A DNA stretch of 64,000 bases, taken from positions 2,926,010 through 2,990,009 of the forward strand of contig NZ_CP093379.1 of NCBI RefSeq assembly GCF_022655595.1. Direction: 5' to 3'. Position numbers and translations under genes: made by a program. The notes under the pieces were generated by a model, which worked only from the letters and a program-made list of their open reading frames with translations, ran no database searches and was not told the origin of the DNA. Within the stretch, counting starts at the first letter, position 1; every line of letters starts with the position of its first letter. Source of the DNA: Ignatzschineria rhizosphaerae. Its GTDB lineage: Bacteria; Pseudomonadota; Gammaproteobacteria; Cardiobacteriales; Wohlfahrtiimonadaceae. Positions 42,302 to 51,136 of the stretch are shown piece after piece.

Positions 42302-43669
42302 CTACTTTTCTTTATGAGGTTGTTCCCAGTTTTCAACATGAATCACTTCTAGTTTATTGCGAACAAGTTCATGATCTTTCACATCTTTAGGCACAATAGA
42401 ACCAGCCGCCGTTGCTGCGTGGTTCCCAACCTTTAACGGCGCTACAAGTGAGCTATTTGAGCCGATAAATGCGTGATCTCCGATAATTGTAGGATATTTA
42501 TTAGCGCCATCGTAATTACAAGTAATGGTACCAGCACCAATATTACTTCCTTCCCCAATTGTGGCATCCCCAAGATAGGTTAAGTGGCCTGCTTTAGAAC
42601 CATTGCCTAATGTTGTATTCTTCGTTTCCACAAAGTTACCAATGCGTGTATTATCGCCAAGTTTTGTATTTTCACGAATACGTGCGAAAGGTCCAATATC
42701 TGCATTTTTGCCGATCGATGCCATTTCAATCACAGAATACGGGTGAATGGTTGTATTATCAGCAATGACAACATCTCTTAGGACTGAGCCAGTACGAATT
42801 GTTACATTTTTTCCAAGAACGATATTACCTTCTAAAATGACATTAGGCTCAATATGACAATCTAAATCATTTTGAATTTTGCCTCGAATTGTTAATGATT
42901 CAGGATCATCAATCGTAACGCCATTGAGCATTAATTTTTTAGCCATCTCTTTTTGATAATAGCGCTCTAGTGTAGCAAGTTGTACGCGGTCATTTACGCC
43001 TTGAATAAGTTCAGGAGCTTCATTAAAGGTATGAATAGTAATTTCATTATTTGCCGCAAGTTTGGCAATATCCGTTAGATAATATTCTTCTTGTTGGTTG
43101 TTATTATCAATTTGTGGCAGTGCTTCTGTTAAAAATTTTTGGCAAACAGCAAAGATGCCTGTATTAATCTCTTTAATCTGCTTTTGGGCTTCATTGGCAT
43201 CTTTTTCTTCGATAATTGCAATCATATGGTTATTATGATCACGGATAATACGGCCATAACCTGTAGGATTATCAAAAGTTGAGATTAACCAATTTAAACG
43301 AGTTCTTTCGGCATTATTCACTAACTCTTCTAAGGTCTCTGCGTTGATAAGCGGAGTATCTCCGTACAATACAAGGACTGTTGAATCTTCAATAGTATAA
43401 GGAAGTGCATATTTCATTGCATCTCCTGTACCTTCAAACGTCTCTTGTTTTGCCCAAGTAATATCTTCATGATGTGCAAAAGCTGCTTGTAGTTCTTCAC
43501 CACGATGACCATAAACGACAATGAGGCGATCCGGATTTAATTGACGAGCACTCTCTAAAACATGCTCTAGCATTGGTTTTCCCCCAATTTTATGTAGAGG
43601 TTTTGGAAGCGCAGATTTCATACGTGAACCAAGTCCTGCTGCGAGCACGACAATTGAGAGTTTTTTCAT
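42302..43669 (-). CDS. glmU: Bifunctional UDP-GlcNAc pyrophosphorylase / GlcN-1-P acetyltransferase GlmU
   Basis: 455 residues, matching E. coli GlmU (456). Makes UDP-N-acetylglucosamine for peptidoglycan and LPS. N-terminal uridylyltransferase domain: Val-Leu-Ala-Ala-Gly-Leu-Gly-Ser-Arg-Met-Lys-Ser near residue 7 and Leu-Tyr-Gly-Asp-Thr-Pro-Leu near 101. The C-terminal half is a left-handed beta helix of hexapeptide repeats (~250-430) with Glu-Thr-Lys-Asn and Asn-Tyr-Asp-Gly-Ala-Asn-Lys near 349-386. The ATG at 43669 has AAGGACTTCACA upstream; a start 18 bases earlier overlaps this site. glmS is not adjacent. Confidence 0.97.
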   Translation of the reverse strand: MKKLSIVVLAAGLGSRMKSALPKPLHKIGGKPMLEHVLESARQLNPDRLIVVYGHRGEELQAAFAHHEDITWAKQETFEGTGDAMKYALPYTIEDSTVLVLYGDTPLINAETLEELVNNAERTRLNWLISTFDNPTGYGRIIRDHNNHMIAIIEEKDANEAQKQIKEINTGIFAVCQKFLTEALPQIDNNNQQEEYYLTDIAKLAANNEITIHTFNEAPELIQGVNDRVQLATLERYYQKEMAKKLMLNGVTIDDPESLTIRGKIQNDLDCHIEPNVILEGNIVLGKNVTIRTGSVLRDVVIADNTTIHPYSVIEMASIGKNADIGPFARIRENTKLGDNTRIGNFVETKNTTLGNGSKAGHLTYLGDATIGEGSNIGAGTITCNYDGANKYPTIIGDHAFIGSNSSLVAPLKVGNHAATAAGSIVPKDVKDHELVRNKLEVIHVENWEQPHKEK

Positions 43670-43834
43670 TGTGAAGTCCTTTTTCATAGCAATAACTTTT
43701 ATCTATAAGATCTATAGAGATCTTATAGATATAATAATGGAGGTTAGTCTATACCCTTAAGAATAATATTCAAATAAACAAAAAGAATTATATTACCTAT
43801 CCTTTTGATTCAAAATAGTAAAATTTATAGTGAA

Positions 43835-46800
43835 TCAACTAATGTTATCTATTAATTTACTAATGGCATTAATCCGTGTTTCAGGGTTTTCTAATGGTAG
43901 TACATAGCGTAGCGCATCTTGTCCTTGTAATTGATAAAAATGTGGACGATCTTGAATAAGAGAGATTAATTTTTGGGGATTAATTCGAGGATGCTCTCCG
44001 AAAATAATACGCACGCCATTTTGATTCGCTTCAATTTTTTTAAGATTGAGAGGTTTTGCTTTTAGCTTTAGCTCTGCAAGTTTAAAGAGTCGTTTAGTAG
44101 AATCTGGAAGTAACCCAAAACGATCAATCATCTCTATTTGAATCTGATCAAGTTCATCTTGAGTTTTGCTACTTGCGATCCGTTTGTAGAATGAAAGTCT
44201 AGCTGAAACATCAAAAATAAAATCTTCTTGAATCAGTGCCGGAACGCCAATGCTAATTTCAAGGCCTTTATTAAAAGGATCGGCGATATCCAGTTTCCCG
44301 CCTCGTTTAATCATTTCGGCAGCTTCACTTAAGAGTTCCATATAGAGGGAGAAGCCGATGGCATTAATTTCCCCACTTTGGGCATCCCCTAGTAATTCTC
44401 CAGCGCCTCGAATTTCAAGATCATGATTAGCAAGCATAAAGCCAGCGCCAAGAGTATCTGTGGTTGCTATTGCCTCTATTCGTTTTTTTGCATCCGTTGT
44501 CATTGCTGCATATTCTGGCACGATGAGGTAACAGAAAGCCCTGTGATGGGATCTACCAACTCTTCCACGAATTTGATGTAATTGCGCTAATCCTAAATGA
44601 TCAGCTTTATTAATAATGACAGTATTAGCATTAGGGACATCAATACCTGATTCAATGATAGTGGTACATAGTAGGATGTTAATACGGTGATGATAAAAAT
44701 CGAGCATGACCTTTTCTAATTCTGTCTCATTCATTTGACCGTGGGCAACGCCAATAGAGATATCTGGCATTAATTCTAGAAGGCGATCTTCTACTGCGGT
44801 AATACTTTTAACTTCATTGTGTAGGAAGTAGACCTGACCTCCTCGTTTAAATTCTCGAGTACAAGCCTCGATGATCAGTTCATCGCTCCATTCATTGACA
44901 AAGGTTTTTACCGCAATCCGATTTTCAGGGGGTGTTGCGATGATAGAGAGAGCTTTTAATCCTGTTAGACCCATATTTAAGGTACGGGGAATAGGAGTTG
45001 CTGTCATCGCCATAAAGTTTACTTCTGCACGAAGTTCGCGTAATCGCTCTTTTTGCTTGACGCCAAAGCGGTGTTCCTCATCAATGATCACAAGGCCTAG
45101 ATTTTTAAAAATGGTATCTTCTGACAGCAAACGATGTGTACCGATGACAATATCGATATTCCCTTTTTCTAGCGATGCAAGAATCTCCTTAGTCTCTTTA
45201 GTTTTTCGAAAACGAGACAGTGCTGCGATCTTTAGTGGCCAATCGGCAAAGCGATCCTCAAAAGCTGTCGCGTGTTGTTCTGCAAGTAGCGTTGTCGGTG
45301 CTAAAATAGCAACTTGATAACCATTCATCGCTGCCATAAAAGCGGCGCGAATAGCTACTTCTGTTTTCCCAAAGCCTACATCGCCACAGACGATTCGATC
45401 CATTTTTCCTTGTTCAAGGTCAAAAAGGACGCTATCGATCGCTTTTTGTTGATCCGGAGTCGTGTTATAAGGGAAACTTGCGGCAAATTGTTCATATTCA
45501 TCAGGAATACGCATCTGTTTGCCATCTTGGGCTTCTCGCCTAGAATAAATGTCTAATAGCTCAGCTGCCGTATCATTTGCTTTCTCCGCTGCTTTTCGGC
45601 GGGCTTTATCCCATTGATCGGAGCCTAGTTTATGTAATGGGGCGGATTTTTTTTCACTACCAGAATACTTGGATAAGAGATCAAGAGAGGTTACAGGGAC
45701 ATATAGTTTTGCATTATCTTTATATTGAATGACGACAAGTTCAGTATCATCAATAATATCCATGCCGGCATAACGGCCGATACCATGATTAATATGAATA
45801 ATAGGATCTCCAATCTCTAAGGTATCGAGATTTGTGAGCATCGCTTCAATATCTGCAACCTTACTTTTAGCTCGGTACTCTCGAGGTTTAACGCCTAAAA
45901 ATTCAGCCTCTGTAATTAATCTAAAGAGAGGATCTTGGTTTGAAAATCCTTGGGTTAATGCACCAGTAACGAGCAGTAATGACTTAGGGTTTTGAAAAGC
46001 TTCTTCAATAGAGTCGTAAACTTGAGGAGTGATCTCTTCATTTGCAAGGCGATTGAGGATATTCTCTCGTCTTCCTGAGGTTTCTGCACATAAAATATAG
46101 GGGATTTTACCGTGATCGGCTTGTGTTTTTAAATCTTGTAGATTAATAGATGGTTGAAATTGTGTAAGGAAATTAACCGATACGATCGGATATTGTTGAA
46201 TCTGATTTTCTAAGCCTTGGGGCGTGAGATAGAGTCTTGCTGGTGGCAGTATTGGCTTTTCACTATCATGACGATAACGTTCAAAGCGCGTCTCAATGAG
46301 CTCATGAAAGCGTAATCCCTCATCTTCAAGCTCTGGGTAGAGTAAAATTGTTGTCTCTTTAGGGAGGTAATCAAAAAATGTAGCAGTCTCTTCAAAGAAA
46401 AGAGGCAAATAGCTCTCAATACCAGAAGGTAAATTACCTTTGATTGTTTCTTGATAAATATATGATTTTTTAAGAAGCGCTTCATTATCAGTAAAGCTTG
46501 TTTGATATTTTTGTTTAAAGGTTTGCAGGCCTTTATCACTCATATTCAATTCACGAGTGGGTAGAAGTGATAGCGTTTGAAAGGTCTTGAGCGTATCACC
46601 TGTTTCAGGATCGAAGGTGCGAATCGTATCAATTTCATTATCAAAAAAATCAATTCGAAGAGGCGCTGTTTCTCCCATGGGGAAAAGATCAAATAGGGAG
46701 CCTCTTGCAGAAAATTCCCCTGGCGAAAGCACATTGTTAACTGCAAGATAGCCAGCATTTTCAAGGTTACTACGAAAAAGCTCTCGATCGATAACTTGCT

Positions 46801-47197
46801 CTTTCTTAAAGATAAGAACATTAGCATCAAAAAAGCTTCGTGGGGGGAGTCGTTGTAAAAGTGTTGGAATCGTTACAATGACGATCGATTTTTCACCTTC
46901 CTTTAAATGATAGAGGGTTGATAACCTTTGGGAGATGATATCAATTTGTGGCGAAAATGGATCATAAGGAAGTGTTTCTGTATCAGGGAAAATAGTTGCC
47001 TTGCCCCCAAAAAAAGCACAGTTTTCAGCAAGACTTTCTGCTTTGCGCATGTTGTTCACAATCACAATTAAGGTGCGATCACAGTTTTTAGCAGAATTGA
47101 CAAGATGAAGTGCAAAATTTGCAGCATTCTCAAGATCCCATGAAACAGTACGTTTTTGTACAGGGATTGGGAGGGTTTTGAGGGCAATTTTTTTCAT
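43835..47197 (-). CDS. mfd: Transcription-repair coupling factor Mfd
   Basis: 1120 residues. Mfd releases RNA polymerase stalled at lesions and recruits UvrAB. Order: UvrB-homology module (~1-330), RNA-polymerase-interaction domain (~460-530, with Pro-Ile-Ile-His-Ile-Asn-His-Gly-Ile-Gly-Arg-Tyr), and RecG-like motor lobes. The motor has Walker A Cys-Gly-Asp-Val-Gly-Phe-Gly-Lys-Thr-Glu (~610), Asp-Glu-Glu-His-Arg-Phe-Gly-Val (~708) and Thr-Ala-Thr-Pro-Ile-Pro-Arg-Thr-Leu. Next come Gln-Ile-Arg-Gly-Arg-Val-Gly-Arg-Ser and the TRG segment, then the C-terminal regulatory domain. The RDD gene lies three bases upstream, suggesting one transcript. Confidence 0.98.
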   Translation of the reverse strand: MKKIALKTLPIPVQKRTVSWDLENAANFALHLVNSAKNCDRTLIVIVNNMRKAESLAENCAFFGGKATIFPDTETLPYDPFSPQIDIISQRLSTLYHLKEGEKSIVIVTIPTLLQRLPPRSFFDANVLIFKKEQVIDRELFRSNLENAGYLAVNNVLSPGEFSARGSLFDLFPMGETAPLRIDFFDNEIDTIRTFDPETGDTLKTFQTLSLLPTRELNMSDKGLQTFKQKYQTSFTDNEALLKKSYIYQETIKGNLPSGIESYLPLFFEETATFFDYLPKETTILLYPELEDEGLRFHELIETRFERYRHDSEKPILPPARLYLTPQGLENQIQQYPIVSVNFLTQFQPSINLQDLKTQADHGKIPYILCAETSGRRENILNRLANEEITPQVYDSIEEAFQNPKSLLLVTGALTQGFSNQDPLFRLITEAEFLGVKPREYRAKSKVADIEAMLTNLDTLEIGDPIIHINHGIGRYAGMDIIDDTELVVIQYKDNAKLYVPVTSLDLLSKYSGSEKKSAPLHKLGSDQWDKARRKAAEKANDTAAELLDIYSRREAQDGKQMRIPDEYEQFAASFPYNTTPDQQKAIDSVLFDLEQGKMDRIVCGDVGFGKTEVAIRAAFMAAMNGYQVAILAPTTLLAEQHATAFEDRFADWPLKIAALSRFRKTKETKEILASLEKGNIDIVIGTHRLLSEDTIFKNLGLVIIDEEHRFGVKQKERLRELRAEVNFMAMTATPIPRTLNMGLTGLKALSIIATPPENRIAVKTFVNEWSDELIIEACTREFKRGGQVYFLHNEVKSITAVEDRLLELMPDISIGVAHGQMNETELEKVMLDFYHHRINILLCTTIIESGIDVPNANTVIINKADHLGLAQLHQIRGRVGRSHHRAFCYLIVPEYAAMTTDAKKRIEAIATTDTLGAGFMLANHDLEIRGAGELLGDAQSGEINAIGFSLYMELLSEAAEMIKRGGKLDIADPFNKGLEISIGVPALIQEDFIFDVSARLSFYKRIASSKTQDELDQIQIEMIDRFGLLPDSTKRLFKLAELKLKAKPLNLKKIEANQNGVRIIFGEHPRINPQKLISLIQDRPHFYQLQGQDALRYVLPLENPETRINAISKLIDNIS

Positions 47198-47200
47198 GAT

Positions 47201-47656
47201 TTAAGGCTTTTTCTTTTTCTCTTGTTTCGGAAGTTGAATAATTTCAGTACCTGAAAGACGATCATGCCAAGATAGGCGCGTCGGGGAGACAAAAACCCAC
47301 CAATAACCTAATCCTAGCGGAATCCAGCTAATAATAGCAAAGCCTAATCTAATAAGTGCAATAGTGCCAGTAATTGGGGTGCCATCTAGTCTTTGAATAC
47401 GAAGACGCCAAGCTCGCATTCCTGTTGTGTGGGCGTCTCTCATCCAAAAGAAGAGGAAATAGGCAATAGGTGTTAAAACAATAAATACTCGCATCACTTG
47501 ACGCAGAACGACATCTTCAGCTGTGATCTCTTCTCCGCCATTAATAATAAAAAAGAAAACTCCAACTAAAAGAATTAAGGCCGTAATACAGAGGATATCG
47601 TATAACAGCGCGCCCATACGGCGATGCAAGAGGGCTCGAGGATAACTACTATTCAT
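47201..47656 (-). CDS. RDD family membrane protein
   Basis: 151 residues. Arg-Arg-Met-Gly-Ala-Leu-Leu-Tyr-Asp near the start and Asp-Arg-Leu-Ser-Gly-Thr near the end are RDD family landmarks, although the usual Arg-Asp-Asp pattern is slightly altered. Three hydrophobic helices (~17-38, ~55-72, ~108-128) and a Lys-rich C-terminus predict an inner membrane protein. Some RDD proteins are ion/proton exchangers; no specific role is known here. Three bases separate it from mfd. Confidence 0.8.
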   Translation of the reverse strand: MNSSYPRALLHRRMGALLYDILCITALILLVGVFFFIINGGEEITAEDVVLRQVMRVFIVLTPIAYFLFFWMRDAHTTGMRAWRLRIQRLDGTPITGTIALIRLGFAIISWIPLGLGYWWVFVSPTRLSWHDRLSGTEIIQLPKQEKKKKP

Positions 47657-47780
47657 ATCTTATTTTTTTGCCTAGCTAAAGTTGTGAAATTGTCTGGTAT
47701 TTTAGCATGTGAAATTGAGTTCAGGAATTCATCAGGCGGATAACATATATTTCTAAACAATAGAGGCGTATAGATTATAG

Positions 47781-47805
47781 AAAACCGCCCATAAATGGCG
47801 GTTTT
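47781..47805 (-). terminator. Intrinsic terminator after the DUF4334 gene
   Basis: AAAACCGCC (47781-47789) and GGCGGTTTT (47797-47805) with a 7-base loop, 32 bases past the gene's stop on the minus strand. Confidence 0.85.
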
Positions 47806-47836
47806 AATGATATGAGAAATATTTGAAAAATGTGTA

Positions 47837-48376
47837 TTAGAAATCGATCACAAAAGCTTGATCATCTCTTTCTAATACAAAGAAGTAAGGCTCATCAGAC
47901 CCTTTAAAATCCATAACACCTAAGATTCTGTTGTCATCAATTTTCCGAAAGATATCATTAATCGGAAAATTATCATAAATCATTGTTGCACTACTAACGC
48001 CGCGATGCTCAAGCATTCTAATTCGCGCGTGAGAGGTTTTAGAACGAGCTTTTGTTAAGATTTTTTGAATCTCTTCATGTGATGATTGTGCGGAAGTTTT
48101 TCCAACAATGAGTAAGGGATCGCCAGCAAATAGCCCTTTTTTATCTTCGGTGTAATAAACCAATGGATAGACATTTTCAAAATCTTTAAATACTTTGCCA
48201 TACCAGCCACTATTTTCTAAGTTTCCACCAGTAGGGTGATTGGTATCGATTTCAAACCCCCGCCAGCGCCCTAGTAGGAAATCTAAAGGAACCGCAGCTA
48301 ATTGATCAAATGCGGCTAAAGCTTCTTCCGTTGTTGCTTGTCGATCGGTTAATATTTGTGTGATAGTTTTCATCAT
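47837..48376 (-). CDS. GXWXG/DUF4334 domain protein
   Basis: 179 residues. N-terminal GXWXG motif in Leu-Leu-Gly-Arg-Trp-Arg-Gly (~34-40) followed by a DUF4334 C-terminal half (Ala-Arg-Ile-Arg-Met-Leu-Glu-His-Arg-Gly-Val-Ser-Ser-Ala-Thr-Met-Ile-Tyr-Asp near 117, Ile-Leu-Gly-Val-Met-Asp near 151). Function unknown. The alcohol dehydrogenase gene ends 19 bases upstream, so they form an operon; pairing of this domain with zinc alcohol dehydrogenases recalls substrate-specific catabolic operons, but no substrate can be named. Confidence 0.82.
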   Translation of the reverse strand: MMKTITQILTDRQATTEEALAAFDQLAAVPLDFLLGRWRGFEIDTNHPTGGNLENSGWYGKVFKDFENVYPLVYYTEDKKGLFAGDPLLIVGKTSAQSSHEEIQKILTKARSKTSHARIRMLEHRGVSSATMIYDNFPINDIFRKIDDNRILGVMDFKGSDEPYFFVLERDDQAFVIDF

Positions 48377-48394
48377 CTTTCTCCATTTAAATGA

Positions 48395-49477
48395 TTAAGG
48401 AATTAAAACTGCCTTGATAACTTCTCCTTGGTGAGTCTCTGTGATTGCCAGATTAATATCTGCTAAAGGATATTCTTTAATAAATTGATCAAAAGGAAAT
48501 TTTCCTTCTTCCCAAAGTTTAATAAGCTGTGGAATGAACTCATAAGGATTGCTATCCCCTTCAATGATGCCTCTTACTGTTTTACCATTTAAGATCTGAT
48601 TAATATTGAGGGAGACTTCAGCTTTAGGATCAGCCGCACCAATAACGCCGCAGGTGCCAAGAAATGCTAAAACATCAACCGCTTGACGTAATACCGCAGG
48701 AATTCCCGTGCATTCAAGCGTGTAGTTGACACCTTTATCATCAGAGAGTGCTTTAATTTTTTTAACAACATCCTCAGAGCCATTAATGGTATGTGTTGCC
48801 CCAAGTTTTTTAGCGAGTGAAAGGCGCTCTTCTTTCATATCTACCATAATAATGGGGGAGCACTGCGCTATAATCGCAGCAAGTAGTGCCGATAAACCTA
48901 CAGCGCCAGCACCAAAGATGACAATGGAGCTTCCTTTTTTGGGTTTTAAGGTATTAAAAATTGCGCCAGCCCCTGTTTGAATACCACATCCAAGAGGTCC
49001 TAACAGTTTGAGTGGAGCATTTTTGGAGATCTTAACGACAGAGCGGTAATCCGCAATTGCATAAGTTGCAAATGATGATTGCCCAAAGAAACCACCAAAG
49101 ATAGGGTGGTGATGTTCATCTTGGTAGACCTCTTTTTCGGTAAAGGAGGCCTTAAAGAACTGCTCGCAGTAAGCGGGCTGTTGATTTAAACAGTTGGGGC
49201 ATTTCCCACATGAGGCAAAGGTTAACACTACATGATCGCCGACATTTAGATCGGTAATATCATCCCCTATTGCTTCGACAATACCAGCCCCTTCATGACC
49301 TAAAACAGCAGGGCTTGGGAAAATATCGGGGCTGCTTTTTGTTAAAAGATCAGTATGGCAAAGACCAACGCCCACAATTTTAACGAGTACTTCATTTTTT
49401 TGGGGTGCTCTTATTGTTAAGTTTTCAATCGAAAATTCTTTGAGGTTTTCTCTGACAACAGCAGCTTGTACTTTCAT
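48395..49477 (-). CDS. Zinc-dependent alcohol dehydrogenase (aryl-alcohol dehydrogenase-like MDR)
   Basis: 360 residues. Medium-chain dehydrogenase: catalytic zinc ligands in Gly-Leu-Cys-His-Thr-Asp (~38), Gly-His-Glu-Gly-Ala-Gly (~60) and Gly-Cys-Gly-Ile-Gln-Thr-Gly (~163); structural zinc Cys-Gly-Lys-Cys-Pro-Asn-Cys with a fourth Cys eight residues on (~90-104). The Rossmann motif Gly-Ala-Gly-Ala-Val-Gly lies near 188, and the following Asp-Met-Lys suggests NAD. The sequence resembles XylB-type aryl/benzyl alcohol dehydrogenases. A 16-bp palindrome 33 bases upstream is a candidate operator. First gene of a two-gene operon. Confidence 0.9.
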   Translation of the reverse strand: MKVQAAVVRENLKEFSIENLTIRAPQKNEVLVKIVGVGLCHTDLLTKSSPDIFPSPAVLGHEGAGIVEAIGDDITDLNVGDHVVLTFASCGKCPNCLNQQPAYCEQFFKASFTEKEVYQDEHHHPIFGGFFGQSSFATYAIADYRSVVKISKNAPLKLLGPLGCGIQTGAGAIFNTLKPKKGSSIVIFGAGAVGLSALLAAIIAQCSPIIMVDMKEERLSLAKKLGATHTINGSEDVVKKIKALSDDKGVNYTLECTGIPAVLRQAVDVLAFLGTCGVIGAADPKAEVSLNINQILNGKTVRGIIEGDSNPYEFIPQLIKLWEEGKFPFDQFIKEYPLADINLAITETHQGEVIKAVLIP

Positions 49478-49509
49478 TGGATTTCCCTCTCCTTGTGACG
49501 CTTTTTATA

Positions 49510-49525
49510 TAGAGAAATTTCTCTA
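49510..49525. promoter_or_regulatory. 16-bp perfect palindrome, probable operator of the dehydrogenase operon
   Basis: TAGAGAAATTTCTCTA is fully symmetric. On the minus strand it runs directly into a TATATAA -10-like sequence, so a bound repressor would block the promoter. No regulator gene is adjacent. Confidence 0.55.
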
Positions 49526-49857
49526 ATAGTGGAGACCTTATCGTTACACTGAAGATTTTTAACGTCAATGGTTTAGCTGTCTTGATCAAGGGGTAAGTGG
49601 GATGTTTCAGACGGTTTTGTAAGGTTTATTGCCGCAGTCTTGATAGAGATTTACATCTAGAATTTGTTGTTTGATTGGTTGTGATGATGCGAATTAATGT
49701 GTTTATAGCGTTATTTGAAAATGGTATCTAATTTAGTTTCAATGAACTGAAATTCAATAGTATAAAATATTTTTTATGTGGAAAATTAGATTAAAAGTCT
49801 GTAAATGCCTCACTTTAGAGAACCAAAAGTTTTAGAGGTTTAATATTTTTTCTGAAA

Positions 49858-49892
49858 TCCCTAGATATTTTTAGACAGAAATTATCTAGGGA
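49858..49892 (-). terminator. Hairpin downstream of the FAD oxidoreductase gene
   Basis: TCCCTAGATA (49858-49867) and TATCTAGGGA (49883-49892), 15-base loop, 21 bases past the stop. The U run on the minus strand is poor. Confidence 0.5.
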
Positions 49893-49912
49893 AAATAGTC
49901 ATAATTTCCAGC

Positions 49913-51046
49913 TTAGTGATTGAGATATTGGGAGATGTTTTTTAAACCTAAAGCAGGGCCCACACTCATACCAAGTCCTGTACGCATTAATACGATAGAG
50001 ACCTTATCGCTTGGTGTAAGAATGGAGATAGGCTCTTCTCCTTTTGCCCCATAAACACCTTGCCAGCGCTCTTTTATCATGATTTTTTGTTCGAGTACTT
50101 CTTCTGCTAATGATTGGATTAATTGGTCGATCTTCGCATTATTAAAAGGGAGAACTTCTTCGTGATAATCGTGAGAATCCCCTATAATAAGATCTCCATA
50201 AGGAGTGGGGGTTATGAGAAGGTGGATTTTATATTGATCTAAAAGTGGGGTCTCACTTACGACTTTTTCTTGTAAGGCTTTGATTTCTGGTAATCCGGCA
50301 AAGGCATCGTAATGCAGGCAGCTTAATCCTGTAAAAAGCGCATGTTGTAGCTGAATGTCGTGAGTTGGTGTTGCGCGGAGCATCTGTAAACGGCAGACAA
50401 TAGGGTTGAGCGCAGCAATCTCCTTAGCAAAGAGTGTTTGATAATCATGACCGCAGCAGACAAAGATGTGATTGGCCGTAAAATTTCCTTGAGAGGATTT
50501 TAAGAGACCTTTATCAGGATCAATCTCATAAACAAGCGTTTTGTAATGAGCCGTAACATTCGGGTGCTCAGCGATCCATTTGGCGAGTTGTAAAATGGCT
50601 TCTCTTGAATAAATGACTTGATCTTCCGTGCCGTGAAGTGCGCGTTTAAAGTGGGAAAATTGCCCCTGATATAAAAGGGCAATCTCTTTTTCAGTGAGTA
50701 ATTGGCACGGATATTGTGATTTTCCCCGTGTTTCATAAAATGATTCTAATAAGCTCGCCTCAAGCTCATTGCGAGCAAAAAGTAGAGATCCCTGCTGAAA
50801 ACTATCAAATTGAGCCTCTTTTGCAAAATGTTGCCAGATTTCTCGGCTTGTTTTTGCGAGCTCCAACATTTCACCAGGGGCTTGCCCAAGCTGCATCGCA
50901 AAGCCAAAATTTTGAATTGATGCACCTCTTGGCATCTGATCTCTTTCTAAAAGCAGGACTTTTAAGCCCTTTTCAGCAGCGGCATAAGCATGACTTAATC
51001 CTAAGATCCCACTGCCGACAATTGCAACGTCATATTTCATCTTCAA
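49913..51046 (-). CDS. DAO-family FAD-dependent oxidoreductase (TIGR03364-like)
   Basis: 377 residues. Gly-Ser-Gly-Ile-Leu-Gly (~11-16) and Leu-Leu-Leu-Glu-Arg-Asp (~31-36) form the FAD-binding beta-alpha-beta. Gly-Ala-Ser-Ile-Gln-Asn-Phe-Gly (~41-48) and the C-terminal Arg-Thr-Gly-Leu-Gly-Met-Ser-Val-Gly-Pro-Ala-Leu-Gly are DAO fold features, and the overall layout resembles the TIGR03364 group. That group often neighbours phosphonate genes, but none are here. It probably oxidises a small amine or amino acid; substrate unknown. Monocistronic by spacing. Confidence 0.8.
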   Translation of the reverse strand: MKMKYDVAIVGSGILGLSHAYAAAEKGLKVLLLERDQMPRGASIQNFGFAMQLGQAPGEMLELAKTSREIWQHFAKEAQFDSFQQGSLLFARNELEASLLESFYETRGKSQYPCQLLTEKEIALLYQGQFSHFKRALHGTEDQVIYSREAILQLAKWIAEHPNVTAHYKTLVYEIDPDKGLLKSSQGNFTANHIFVCCGHDYQTLFAKEIAALNPIVCRLQMLRATPTHDIQLQHALFTGLSCLHYDAFAGLPEIKALQEKVVSETPLLDQYKIHLLITPTPYGDLIIGDSHDYHEEVLPFNNAKIDQLIQSLAEEVLEQKIMIKERWQGVYGAKGEEPISILTPSDKVSIVLMRTGLGMSVGPALGLKNISQYLNH

Positions 51047-51136
51047 TCCTTACGATAATATTTCCCTTATTAAAGAGATGATTATGCGTAAAGAAAATGT
51101 CAGCTTGATAACAAGATCATCGTTTAGCTATTCATT

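Larger units (their letters stand above)
49478..49912. other. 435-base intergenic region upstream of the alcohol dehydrogenase
   Basis: AT-rich. Holds the operator-like palindrome (49510-49525) near the dehydrogenase gene and a hairpin (49858-49892) near the FAD oxidoreductase stop. The 300 bases between show no gene, RNA or dispersed repeat that I can recognise. Confidence 0.5.

Noticed and set aside
46210-46830. Open frames inside mfd in other frames
   Set aside because: No family resemblance and fully inside a clear mfd frame; shadows of the real gene. The same applies to long alternative frames in sbcC, fabI, aarC-like and plsX regions.
49597-49606. TTCAGACGGT, nearly the neisserial DNA uptake sequence
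   Set aside because: Single 9/10 match; no other copy noticed, so chance is the best explanation.
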